This document shows, in pieces, positions 25,502-33,043 of a stretch of DNA of 64,000 bases (positions are counted from its first letter, which is position 1; every line of letters starts with the position of its first letter). The notes beneath the pieces are model-generated. The model worked only from the letters and a program-made list of their open reading frames with translations. It was not told the origin of the DNA and did not search any database. The stretch spans positions 23,450-87,449 of the forward strand of contig CACDAL010000006.1 in NCBI GenBank assembly GCA_902550805.1. Direction: 5' to 3'. The position numbers were made by a program, and so were the translations under genes. Source of the DNA: an uncultured Pelagibacteraceae bacterium. Its GTDB lineage: Bacteria > Pseudomonadota > Alphaproteobacteria > Pelagibacterales > Pelagibacteraceae.

Positions 25502-26719
25502 ATGGAAAGGCCAGATTTTTTTGAACTTAAAAATGGATCAAAAGTAAAATTACCTTTTACTGATAAGGAATATCAAAATCGTTTAGAAAAAATAAGAACA
25601 ATCATGTCAAATAATAATGTTGATATGACAATTCTTACCTCTATGCATAATATAGCTTATTACACTGGATTTATTTATTGTTCTTTTGGAAGGCCTTACG
25701 GATGTTTAATAACACAAAATAAAATAGTTACCATTTCGGCAAATATAGACGCAAGCCAACCATGGAGAAGATCATATTGTGAAAATATAATTTATACAGA
25801 TTGGAAAAAAGATAATTTTTTAAAAGCAATAGTATCAATAATTGGAAGAGATGATCCTCCTAAAACTGTTGGTATTGAGAATGATCATATTACCTTGGAT
25901 ATAAAAGAAAAATTGAATTCTATTTTTAGCTTTTCCAATTTTAAAGATATTTCAAAAGAATTAATGAATCTTAGAATGATAAAATCTCAAGAAGAGATAA
26001 ATATCATTAAAAATGGAGCAAGAATAGCCGATCTGGGTGCTGAAGAAATAGTAAAACATATAAAAGTTGGACAGAGCGAATTAGAAATTGCTATTGCCGG
26101 AAGAGATAGGATGGAAAGAGAAATTGCTAAAATCTATCCCAATGCAGAATATATGGATACTTGGGTTTGGTTTCAGTCAGGAATAAATACTGATGGAGCC
26201 CACAATCCAAAAACAAATAGAAAACTTATTTCTGGTGATATTTTGTCTTTAAATACTTTTCCGATGATTTCTGGTTACTACACAGCTCTTGAAAGAACAT
26301 TATTTGTTAATCATGTAGATGATGAATCTCTAAAAGCCTGGGAGGCAAATATAAAAGTTCATAAGAGAGGGTTGGAGTTAATTAAGCCGGGAGCAAAATG
26401 TTCTGAAATTTGTGAAGAGTTAAATGATTTGTTTGCTCAATTAGGTTATTTACAATATAGAACTTTTGGTTATGGACATTCTTTTGGTGTACTTTCACAT
26501 TTTTATGGCAGGGAAGCAGGTCTTGAATTAAGAGAAGATGTAGAAACTGTTTTAGAAAAAAATATGGTTATATCAATGGAGCCTATGATAATGATACCAG
26601 AAGGAAAGCCTGGGGCAGGAGGCTATAGAGAGCACGATATTCTGGTTATTAAGGATGATGATGCAGACAATATTACCAAATTTCCTTTTGGACCAGAAAA
26701 TAATGTAATAAAAAATTAA
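25502..26719 (+). CDS. Creatinase (creatine amidinohydrolase), M24 fold
   Basis: This 405-aa pita-bread-fold protein matches what I remember of Pseudomonas creatinase along its length, not just in M24 motifs: YCSFGRPYGCLIT, ANIDASQPWRRS, MRMIKSQEE, MDTWVWFQSGINTDGAHNP, SGDILSLNTFPMISGYYTALERT, and FGYGHSFGVLSHFYGREAGLELRED. The catalytic His is H234 in DGAHNP (H232 in the Pseudomonas enzyme). It would hydrolyse creatine to sarcosine and urea without metal. Ectoine hydrolase (DoeA) and DMSP lyase DddP share the fold but not these segments. Its amidinotransferase neighbour supports guanidino-compound metabolism. Whether the substrate is creatine itself is not tested. Confidence 0.88.
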   Translation: MERPDFFELKNGSKVKLPFTDKEYQNRLEKIRTIMSNNNVDMTILTSMHNIAYYTGFIYCSFGRPYGCLITQNKIVTISANIDASQPWRRSYCENIIYTDWKKDNFLKAIVSIIGRDDPPKTVGIENDHITLDIKEKLNSIFSFSNFKDISKELMNLRMIKSQEEINIIKNGARIADLGAEEIVKHIKVGQSELEIAIAGRDRMEREIAKIYPNAEYMDTWVWFQSGINTDGAHNPKTNRKLISGDILSLNTFPMISGYYTALERTLFVNHVDDESLKAWEANIKVHKRGLELIKPGAKCSEICEELNDLFAQLGYLQYRTFGYGHSFGVLSHFYGREAGLELREDVETVLEKNMVISMEPMIMIPEGKPGAGGYREHDILVIKDDDADNITKFPFGPENNVIKN

Positions 26720-27835
26720 ATGAGCGAAGAGAAAATTATAGTTAACAGTTGGAATGAGTGGGATCCTTTAAAACATGTCATAGTAGGAAAAGCCGACGGA
26801 ACATGTATACCAGCACCTGAACCAGCTTTAGATGCTAAAGTTCCAGAAGATTCTGATATGAGAGGACAGTTTGGTCCTAGAACTAAAGACACCGTTGATA
26901 AAGCTAATCAATTACTTGATGATTTTTCAAATATTTTAATAAAAAGGGGCATTAAAGTTGATAGACCAGATCCAATAAATTTTAATCAAAAAACATCCAC
27001 TCCTGATTGGGAATCCGAAACCATGTTTGGTTGCATGCCCCCAAGAGATGTTTTGTTAACTGTTGGGAATGAAATTTTAGAAGCGACTATGAGTTATAGA
27101 TGCAGATGGTTTGAATACTTATGCTACAGACCTTTATTAAAAAAATATTATAATTCGGACCCTAATATGCGTCATGAATCAGCACCAAAACCAAGATTAA
27201 CTGATGCAGATTATAGAAAAGACTATTTGTCAGACAAAATTGGGATTCAAAAAAGATTGGAATGGACTGAAAATAAATTTTTTGTGACAACAGAAGAAGA
27301 ACCTCTATTTGATGCCGCTGACGTATTGAGATTTGGAAAAGATTTAGTAGTACAACATGGATTTACAACAAATCTTAAAGGAATAGATTGGATAAAAAGA
27401 CATTACAAAGATCACAGAGTTCATGCTGTTAATTTCCCAGGAGATCCATATCCTATTCATATAGATGCTACTTTCACACCTATCAAAGAAGGTTTAATAA
27501 TTAATAATCCTCAAAGAAAACTTCCTAAAGAACAAAGAAAACTTTTTGAAGATAACGGCTGGGAAATAATTGATTCTGCTCAACCTGCTCACAATTCACC
27601 CCCTCCTTTATGCTATTCTTCAGTTTGGTTATCAATGAATGTATTAGTTTTAGATTCAAAAACAGTATGTGTTGAAAAAAGTGAAGTTTATCAAGCTGAA
27701 CAATTAGACAAACTAGGAATGGAAGTAGTTCCTGTTGAACTTAGAGATGCTTATGCTTTTGGTGGCGGTCTTCATTGTTGTACAGCGGACGTATATAGAG
27801 AAGGAAAATTAAAAGACTATTTTCCCAAACAATGA
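26720..27835 (+). CDS. Arginine:glycine amidinotransferase-like enzyme
   Basis: The 371-aa protein belongs to the AGAT/StrB1 amidinotransferase family. RDVLLTVGNEILEATM-type sequence at about 109-124 and FEYLCYRPLLKKYY after it match AGAT. The catalytic triad appears to be D201 (FDAADVLRFGKD), H247 (IHIDATF) and C353 (GGGLHCCTADVYREG), with spacing close to that of human AGAT. It would move an amidino group between arginine and glycine, giving ornithine and guanidinoacetate, or run in reverse. Start is immediately after the creatinase stop. It might instead use another amine acceptor, as StrB1 does; the creatinase next door favours guanidinoacetate chemistry. Confidence 0.82.
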   Translation: MSEEKIIVNSWNEWDPLKHVIVGKADGTCIPAPEPALDAKVPEDSDMRGQFGPRTKDTVDKANQLLDDFSNILIKRGIKVDRPDPINFNQKTSTPDWESETMFGCMPPRDVLLTVGNEILEATMSYRCRWFEYLCYRPLLKKYYNSDPNMRHESAPKPRLTDADYRKDYLSDKIGIQKRLEWTENKFFVTTEEEPLFDAADVLRFGKDLVVQHGFTTNLKGIDWIKRHYKDHRVHAVNFPGDPYPIHIDATFTPIKEGLIINNPQRKLPKEQRKLFEDNGWEIIDSAQPAHNSPPPLCYSSVWLSMNVLVLDSKTVCVEKSEVYQAEQLDKLGMEVVPVELRDAYAFGGGLHCCTADVYREGKLKDYFPKQ

Positions 27836-28063
27836 TTAGTTTGGATTATTTTTTAAAAATTCAATATATTTTATAACTTCATTAAATTTTTCATCTTCAA
27901 TATCTTTATAACTTGCATTAAATTTACTTTTTACACAAATAGCTACATGGGCATAAGGATTTCTTCCTTTTGGATGATTTGGATGTTCTGGAAGTTGACC
28001 TTCCAAATAATCGCCAGCTTCCTGAATAATTTTCCAGAGTTTACTTGCGTTTTCTTTGTTCAT
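27836..28063 (-). CDS. Small protein of unknown function (75 aa)
   Basis: A soluble 75-aa protein opening MNKENASKLWKIIQEAGDY and containing HPNHPKGRNPYAHVAICVK. I do not recognise a named family. It has a defined leader shared with the 582-aa gene upstream, and a 22-codon truncated copy of its first 20 residues exists at 30035-30103. Its stop codon abuts the convergent amidinotransferase stop. The even composition, long stretch without internal stop and intact leader suggest a real gene; the duplicated 5' end suggests recombination at this locus. Confidence 0.7.
   Translation of the reverse strand: MNKENASKLWKIIQEAGDYLEGQLPEHPNHPKGRNPYAHVAICVKSKFNASYKDIEDEKFNEVIKYIEFLKNNPN
28005..28063 (-). 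repeat. Direct repeat A, copy 1 (5' end of the 75-aa gene)
   Basis: The 59 bases that encode the first residues of the 75-aa protein recur at 30045-30103 in the same orientation with two mismatches by eye. The two copies bracket the 582-aa gene and both leader repeats. One boundary of the repeat is exactly at the start codon. Confidence 0.9.
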
Positions 28064-28079
28064 TCACTTTCAAATAATG

Positions 28080-28113
28080 ATTTATCTCTAATATTTCTAG
28101 TTTCATTTCTAGT
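28080..28113 (-). repeat. Direct repeat B, copy 1 (leader of the 75-aa gene)
   Basis: This 34-base segment upstream of the 75-aa gene matches 29893-29926, upstream of the 582-aa gene, at all but two positions, including an identical 24-base block (28090-28113 and 29903-29926). On the coding strand it holds two copies of ACTAGAAAT 12 bases apart, which could be a regulator site or a recombination footprint. Confidence 0.88.
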
Positions 28114-28138
28114 ATCCTTTAAAATCCTATAATAGAAT

Positions 28139-29887
28139 TTATTGTCCCAAAGACTCTTTTGCTTCATCAACAGTATAATTTGTTCCATGTTGTTCATTGT
28201 ATGCTGAAACTGCGTCTGCGAAACTACTATAACCTAAACCTTGAGCTGTTGCTTCTAGATCTACTGAAACACCAGCAGATGTTGCGGCCCTAATAGTATC
28301 AGCTACCTCTTGAAGACTACTATTAGCAGCAGCTGCTATTTGACCAGCATCAAAAGAGCTTATAGAGCCTGATTGAAGCGCATTGATAATATCTACATTA
28401 TCTTGATAGGCCGAAGCATATTCTTCAACAGACCAGTTAGCACCATGTTGTGCGTTTGCTAAATCTGTTAAGTCAGAATAGTTATTAATATCTATTCCAT
28501 AAGCATCACCAAAAGATCTAGCAAAATCATCAAGTGTAAAAGAAAATTCGAATGACTGCGTATTTAAAGTTAGATCATTTCCAATTTGTGAAAAATTATC
28601 AGAATTAGTTTTAATCAAATTGTTAAACTCTTCTAAATCTATTAGTTCTTTAAAATTTTTCATAGCTAGTTGTGCTTTTATTGACTCAATTTCATCTTTA
28701 GACAAAGTTATTTCAATTCCAGCTTCATCAACGATTGATTTTGGAATAGGATTTTTCCAAGCATTAGCCCAATCACTAAGTTTCCAATCTTTCATTTCAG
28801 TAGCTGAAGCAACCATAAGGTTTATAGTATCTAATTTTACATTTAGCTCATCCTTATATACATTTAAAAATCTATTTACTGGAACATTAGAATTTTCTAA
28901 ATTTAATATATGTAGCTGAATGTCATTTGATTTAATATTTTTATTAAGTTTCATCGATTTAGTTATTTTTCCTAATATTTCTAATTCTTCTTGTTGAAAG
29001 TCATCAAAATTAGCATTTGATAAATCTTGTTCAAATTTTTTTGGTATTTTGTCTTTTTTTATATTTTGAAGCACAAATTCTGAAATCTTGTATCCACTTA
29101 ATAACGCTTCGAGATTCTTATCTCTTAATTTTTCAATTTCTATGACAAATGAAGTTAAAAGCTCATAATCTTTGTTGTCTCTATTTTTCTTTAAATCCTT
29201 CGATAAAGCTTTAAAAATTTTATTATATTCCTTATCAAATTTTTTTTCACTCAATCTCATATTTATTCTATCCTCAGTAAGAGATTTTAATTTGGATATA
29301 TTTTTTGAGATTTTATTATGTATTTTTATTGATTTTTTTTCTTCTTTAGAAATTTTTATAGTTTTAATTTCAGCCTGATTTAAAAGCTTGTACAAAGTGT
29401 AATATCTTTTAATAGCTGTTTCAGGACTATCATATAAAGTAAGACCTAGCGCCTCTCTCATTGATTTTTTTGCTTTACTTAGCCCGTATAATTTTTTTAA
29501 ATTTCTTTTAGTTGCTGCATTTACTTTGGGATATTTTATCTCGAATATTTCAAGTGATTTTTTGTTTTCTTTTAATTGTTGCATATAAAAATATTCAAAA
29601 TATGCCATTCCTAAGATGACTCTATCTGTATATTTTTCCATTAATCCTTTTTGAGTTATAAATATTTTAATAAATTTTTTGTTAGCAATTGTTTGTTTTT
29701 TATAAAAACCAGTTGCTGTTTCTGGAAACATACCTATTGGAGAAAAATCAATTTTTTCAAAACTTCCAATATCATTTAGGTCATCTAAAAATACACCTAA
29801 TTTAATTTCTTTTTCTGATCTTTCGTTGCTATTGGCAATATTTAAATTTAAAAAAATTAAAAGAATATAAATTACAATTTTTTTCAT
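28139..29887 (-). CDS. Exported protein of unknown function with C-terminal repeats (582 aa)
   Basis: I do not recognise a family. Residues 1-20 are a signal peptide (MKKIVIYILLIFLNLNIANS). The next 400 residues are lysine-rich and mainly helical. The last 110 residues change character to an Ala/Gly/Ser-rich acidic region with two similar units: YSDLTDLANAQHGANWSVEEY near 484-504 and YSSFADAVSAYNEQHGTNYTV near 553-573. The coding DNA there uses more GC-rich codons than its neighbours. The gene is flanked by direct repeats A and B, suggesting it arrived by recombination. A periplasmic or surface role is inferred only from the signal sequence. Confidence 0.78.
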   Translation of the reverse strand: MKKIVIYILLIFLNLNIANSNERSEKEIKLGVFLDDLNDIGSFEKIDFSPIGMFPETATGFYKKQTIANKKFIKIFITQKGLMEKYTDRVILGMAYFEYFYMQQLKENKKSLEIFEIKYPKVNAATKRNLKKLYGLSKAKKSMREALGLTLYDSPETAIKRYYTLYKLLNQAEIKTIKISKEEKKSIKIHNKISKNISKLKSLTEDRINMRLSEKKFDKEYNKIFKALSKDLKKNRDNKDYELLTSFVIEIEKLRDKNLEALLSGYKISEFVLQNIKKDKIPKKFEQDLSNANFDDFQQEELEILGKITKSMKLNKNIKSNDIQLHILNLENSNVPVNRFLNVYKDELNVKLDTINLMVASATEMKDWKLSDWANAWKNPIPKSIVDEAGIEITLSKDEIESIKAQLAMKNFKELIDLEEFNNLIKTNSDNFSQIGNDLTLNTQSFEFSFTLDDFARSFGDAYGIDINNYSDLTDLANAQHGANWSVEEYASAYQDNVDIINALQSGSISSFDAGQIAAAANSSLQEVADTIRAATSAGVSVDLEATAQGLGYSSFADAVSAYNEQHGTNYTVDEAKESLGQ

Positions 29888-29892
29888 TATTA

Positions 29893-29926
29893 ATTTATCT
29901 AAAATATTTCTAGTTTCATTTCTAGT
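29893..29926 (-). repeat. Direct repeat B, copy 2 (leader of the 582-aa gene)
   Basis: This copy ends a few bases before the 582-aa start codon and shares 32 of 34 bases with the leader of the 75-aa gene at 28080-28113. Both copies carry the internal ACTAGAAAT pair, so the two genes may share regulation. No clear ribosome binding site is visible in either. Confidence 0.88.
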
Positions 29927-30018
29927 TTTTTAATTAAATTGATGAGTCTTTAAGCGATTTATTTTAAGTTAACTTTTTAATATCCGCATAAGTGCTGTAG
30001 TTTAATGCAGCTTAATGT

Positions 30019-30041
30019 GGATTAGGTTGAACCTCTAATCC
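30019..30041. repeat. Imperfect inverted repeat beside repeat A copy 2
   Basis: GGATTAGGTT and AACC-TAATCC form a hairpin with a one-base loop and a two-base bulge. It begins 4 bases from the edge of repeat A copy 2, on the side where similarity to the 75-aa gene stops. There is no U-run on either strand, so it does not look like a terminator. A breakpoint-associated structure is possible. Confidence 0.55.
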
Positions 30042-30103
30042 CGTAAATAATCACCAGCTTCCTGAATAATTTTCCAGAGTTTACTTGCGTTTTCTTTATT
30101 CAT
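30035..30103 (-). pseudogene. Truncated copy of the 75-aa gene
   Basis: Reading from the ATG at 30103, the first 20 codons are those of the 75-aa protein, after which the reading diverges and stops at a TAG. The remnant ATG lies inside the end of the upstream Gfo/Idh gene, whose stop codon at 30096-30098 falls within the repeat. This suggests the intact small gene once followed the Gfo/Idh gene directly and was separated from it by the segment that now holds the 582-aa gene. Confidence 0.75.
30045..30103 (-). repeat. Direct repeat A, copy 2
   Basis: The 59-base partner of 28005-28063, same orientation, two mismatches by eye. It covers the last codons of the Gfo/Idh gene and the truncated small gene. 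The two copies are about 2 kb apart, with the 582-aa gene between them. Confidence 0.9.
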
Positions 30104-31175
30104 CTTTTGGTAACCAAGAATTATACAAAGGATTATCTTTATCTATTGGGAGTTTAATATTTTTATTTTGTCTTGATGAATCATATACAGCTGTAACAAA
30201 TTCTAATGATTTCCTAGCATCTAATAGAGTCACTTCATCGCTTGGTAAACCATCTAACTTATTTGCAATTTCATCAAACATGCCTGCATACCAGGACTTA
30301 GGTTTCTTTATTTTTGATAATACTTCATCAATTTGATTTTGTGTTATGGGCGCTCTTGCTAAAAATTTCCATTTATCATCAGCAGGATTGTAGGGTTTGT
30401 CTGGAGAAGCTCCAGACTCTACTGTTAATCCCTCAAAACAAAATCGAAGTCTACTAGTATCATTTGCTGCTCCAAGTGTAATAGAGCTTGTAACTAAAGA
30501 TCCATTTGACATCTCAATTGAAAGAGCGGCACAGTCTTCAACCTCAATATCATTTACTCTAGTTGTTAATTTTGCAAATACATTTGAAACTGGACCTAAA
30601 ATCATACTTACTAAATCATGAATATGAATTGAATGACTTAATATTGCACCACCTTGTTCGCCCTCCCAAGTTCCTCTCCAAGGTTTAGAATAATAATCTT
30701 TTCCTCTATTCCAATGTGTTTCTAATGATGCAACAAGGGGTTTGCCCACAAGACCTGATTTAATTAGTGCTTTAAATTTAGAAAATCCTAAACCATATCG
30801 ATATTGAAAAACTGGAAATATAAATTTACCTGTTTCTTTACTAATTTTTTCTAGTTCATCTATTTCTTTTAAACTAGATACTAATGGTTTTTCACAAATA
30901 ACATGCTTTCCTGTCTCTAATGATTTTTTACAAGCAGAAAAATGTAAATGAGGTGGTAGACAAATATCAATAATATCAATTTCTTTTTCTTTTAAAACAT
31001 CATCAAAATTAAGAGAAACTTTTGTTTTATTGTTTGAATGTAAAATTTTATCAATAGCTTCTCTTGTTAAACCACACAAAGTATGAATATTAAATCTCTC
31101 AGATACTTTTTGAAAATCCTCAAAATGTTTAGCTCCTATATTGGTTCCAATTACTCCAACTTGATATTTTTTCAT
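30096..31175 (-). CDS. Gfo/Idh/MocA-family oxidoreductase
   Basis: A 359-aa NAD(P)-dependent oxidoreductase with N-terminal Rossmann motif VGVIGTNIGAKHF and the family active-site motif CEKPLV near residue 93. The C-terminal half is the usual open-faced beta domain. Members oxidise or reduce sugars, inositols and related polyols. Its ATG overlaps the stop of the preceding Gfo/Idh gene by 4 bases, and both follow a PhyH-type oxygenase gene, so the three form one operon. The substrate cannot be read from sequence. Confidence 0.88.
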   Translation of the reverse strand: MKKYQVGVIGTNIGAKHFEDFQKVSERFNIHTLCGLTREAIDKILHSNNKTKVSLNFDDVLKEKEIDIIDICLPPHLHFSACKKSLETGKHVICEKPLVSSLKEIDELEKISKETGKFIFPVFQYRYGLGFSKFKALIKSGLVGKPLVASLETHWNRGKDYYSKPWRGTWEGEQGGAILSHSIHIHDLVSMILGPVSNVFAKLTTRVNDIEVEDCAALSIEMSNGSLVTSSITLGAANDTSRLRFCFEGLTVESGASPDKPYNPADDKWKFLARAPITQNQIDEVLSKIKKPKSWYAGMFDEIANKLDGLPSDEVTLLDARKSLEFVTAVYDSSRQNKNIKLPIDKDNPLYNSWLPKDE

Positions 31176-32182
31176 TTTTTTTCAGCTTGTTCTTGAGCTT
31201 TTATTGCAAGTTCCATTGAAAGGTAGGTTAGTTCTTGTGGACATGCAGTCTCAGTTCTATTTAAAACATCATGAATTAAATTACTGAAGTAGGGAAGTTT
31301 AACAGCAGAACAATCAATGTGTTTAACCTCATTATTGTTTGCTAAAAACAAATGATTACCTTTTTCAGATTTTGCTAGATCGGTATACTTTCTTATTTCT
31401 ATAAAACCTTTATCTCCAAGTATTAATAATCTACCATCTCCCCAAGTTGGAAGTGCATCTGGAGTAAACCAATCAAGACGAACATAACAATGCCCACCAT
31501 TTCCAGTTAAATTAACTTCACCAAAATCCTGAAAGCCAGGTAGTTCTTTTTTTGTAGTATTTTCTACTAATGCATGGTTGATTTTTGCTTCATTTGAATT
31601 TGTAAAAACTAAAAATTGGTGAATTTGGTGTGAACCTATATCGGTAATAATTCCACCATAACTTTCACGATCATAAAACCATTCAGGTCTTTCATAATTC
31701 CCTTGTCTATGCGGACCTGTGCCAATTGTTTGTTTTACTTTGCCTATCTTACCTTCAGTTACTAATTCCTCAGCTTTTGCAACTGCCGCAACATGAAACC
31801 TTTCTGAAAAATTTACAGACCATATTTTACCTGAATCTTTAACTGTTTTTTTGAGATCACTTAATTGATTTAAAGTTGTACAGCCTGGCTTATCCACCAT
31901 AACATCTTTACCAGCATTCATTACTTGAATAGCAAGACTAGCTCTATCTTTTGGAATAGATGATATTAAAATCATATCAATACTTTGATCTTCTAAAATT
32001 TGTAATTTTTCATCAACTCTTTTAATTTTTGGATATTTTTTATTAAATTCTTTTAAGGTTAAGGGAGAGCCATCTGTCCACCAGCTTTCGCAAACACAAC
32101 CTTCTTTTAACATTTCATCAAGCATGTCAAATATATGGCCATGATCGATACCCATTACACCTATTTTTAGAGGCTTGTTCAT
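31172..32182 (-). CDS. Gfo/Idh/MocA-family oxidoreductase
   Basis: A second, divergent member of the family (336 aa). The N-terminal motif is KIGVMGIDHGHIFDML and the KP motif occurs as VDKPGCTTL near residue 95. DIGSHQIHQFL in mid-protein matches the catalytic His region. It is coupled to the downstream paralogue by a 4-base overlap and starts directly after the PhyH gene stop. Two Gfo/Idh enzymes in series often act on one substrate at successive positions. Confidence 0.87.
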   Translation of the reverse strand: MNKPLKIGVMGIDHGHIFDMLDEMLKEGCVCESWWTDGSPLTLKEFNKKYPKIKRVDEKLQILEDQSIDMILISSIPKDRASLAIQVMNAGKDVMVDKPGCTTLNQLSDLKKTVKDSGKIWSVNFSERFHVAAVAKAEELVTEGKIGKVKQTIGTGPHRQGNYERPEWFYDRESYGGIITDIGSHQIHQFLVFTNSNEAKINHALVENTTKKELPGFQDFGEVNLTGNGGHCYVRLDWFTPDALPTWGDGRLLILGDKGFIEIRKYTDLAKSEKGNHLFLANNNEVKHIDCSAVKLPYFSNLIHDVLNRTETACPQELTYLSMELAIKAQEQAEKK

Positions 32183-33010
32183 TTAATATTTACCTATTTT
32201 TTTTGATCCACTATAGAAGATTTTATTTAATTCGTCGTTTGCTTTTCTTCTAACTTCAACATTTTTAGAATCCATTAGTTGCTTAGCCCTTGGAGCGTAT
32301 TCATGATATTTAAAATTATCTTCACCTCTTGCTTTTTGAACATACATTTTGCCTAAAACTTGATCGACATCACTACCTATGTAACTTTGAATAACAAAAC
32401 CAATTCTTCTATCTTTGCTATGATTTAAACCAGAGCCATGCACTATTTTAGGATGATGCAAAGACATTTGTCCTGCTTTTAAAACAACTGGTTTAGTTTC
32501 TTCTAATGGAACATTTTCTACTGTTTGACCTCTAGTTAATAAATTACCTTCGTCAAATTTTTGATTATGTTCTTTTAAACCATCTTTATGAGAACCTACC
32601 CACATTCTCATGCAACCATTTTCTTCGCTTGTATCCGTTATCGCTATCCACGCAGTTACCCAATTGTAAGGCTCTAATCCTATATACTTTGCATCCTGAT
32701 GAAAGCTTACAAATCCTTTTTCTGATGGGTTTTTAATAAAAAGAGTAGTTCCACAAACTAAAATATTTTTTCCAATTATGCTTTCAACTGCATTTAGAAT
32801 TTTTTCATTATGTGAAACTTTATCAAATACTGGAGAAATTAAGTGAACATAATTTCTACCAGAATCTTCTAGTTCTTTAGGCCATTTATTTTCAATAAAT
32901 TCAATTTCATTTCTAATTTCATTGGCTTCATCTTTAGTCAAAACATTCACAGGAGAAACATAACCTTCGTCATTATATTGTTTGAGTTGATTTGAGGTTA
33001 AATAAGTCAT
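32183..33010 (-). CDS. Phytanoyl-CoA dioxygenase (PhyH) family protein
   Basis: A non-haem Fe(II)/2-oxoglutarate oxygenase of about 275 aa. The HxD pair is H104 and D106 (VSFHQDAKYI), the distal histidine is H191 (IVHGSGLNHSKDRR) and the 2-oxoglutarate arginine is probably R201 or R202. I start at the ATG at 33010; an upstream in-frame TTG at 33037 would leave only 6 bases to the divergent MOSC gene. Known family members hydroxylate small molecules, including the phosphonate enzyme PhnY. It heads an operon with two Gfo/Idh genes; the substrate is unknown. Confidence 0.85.
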   Translation of the reverse strand: MTYLTSNQLKQYNDEGYVSPVNVLTKDEANEIRNEIEFIENKWPKELEDSGRNYVHLISPVFDKVSHNEKILNAVESIIGKNILVCGTTLFIKNPSEKGFVSFHQDAKYIGLEPYNWVTAWIAITDTSEENGCMRMWVGSHKDGLKEHNQKFDEGNLLTRGQTVENVPLEETKPVVLKAGQMSLHHPKIVHGSGLNHSKDRRIGFVIQSYIGSDVDQVLGKMYVQKARGEDNFKYHEYAPRAKQLMDSKNVEVRRKANDELNKIFYSGSKKIGKY

Positions 33011-33043
33011 ATTGTTTTTTGAATAAAATTTTTTCAAGAATAT

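Noticed and set aside
25502..26719. Ectoine hydrolase (DoeA) or DMSP lyase (DddP) as identity of the M24 protein, suggested by the Ehu-like transporter and by the organism
   Set aside because: The segments around the catalytic His, and the SFGRPYG and GYYTALERT motifs, are those of creatinase. No other ectoine or DMSP genes are adjacent.
30019..30041. Intrinsic terminator after the Gfo/Idh operon
   Set aside because: A hairpin forms but there is no T-run on either side, so intrinsic termination is not supported.
30000..30044. tRNA-like sequence (TTTAATGCAGC, GGTTGAACC) near the repeat scar
   Set aside because: It cannot be folded into a cloverleaf on either strand: no anticodon arm and no acceptor stem. 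Only two small hairpins form.
28139..30103. Prophage or IS insertion at the repeat-bracketed locus
   Set aside because: No integrase, transposase or terminal inverted repeats are present; only direct repeats and one cargo gene.
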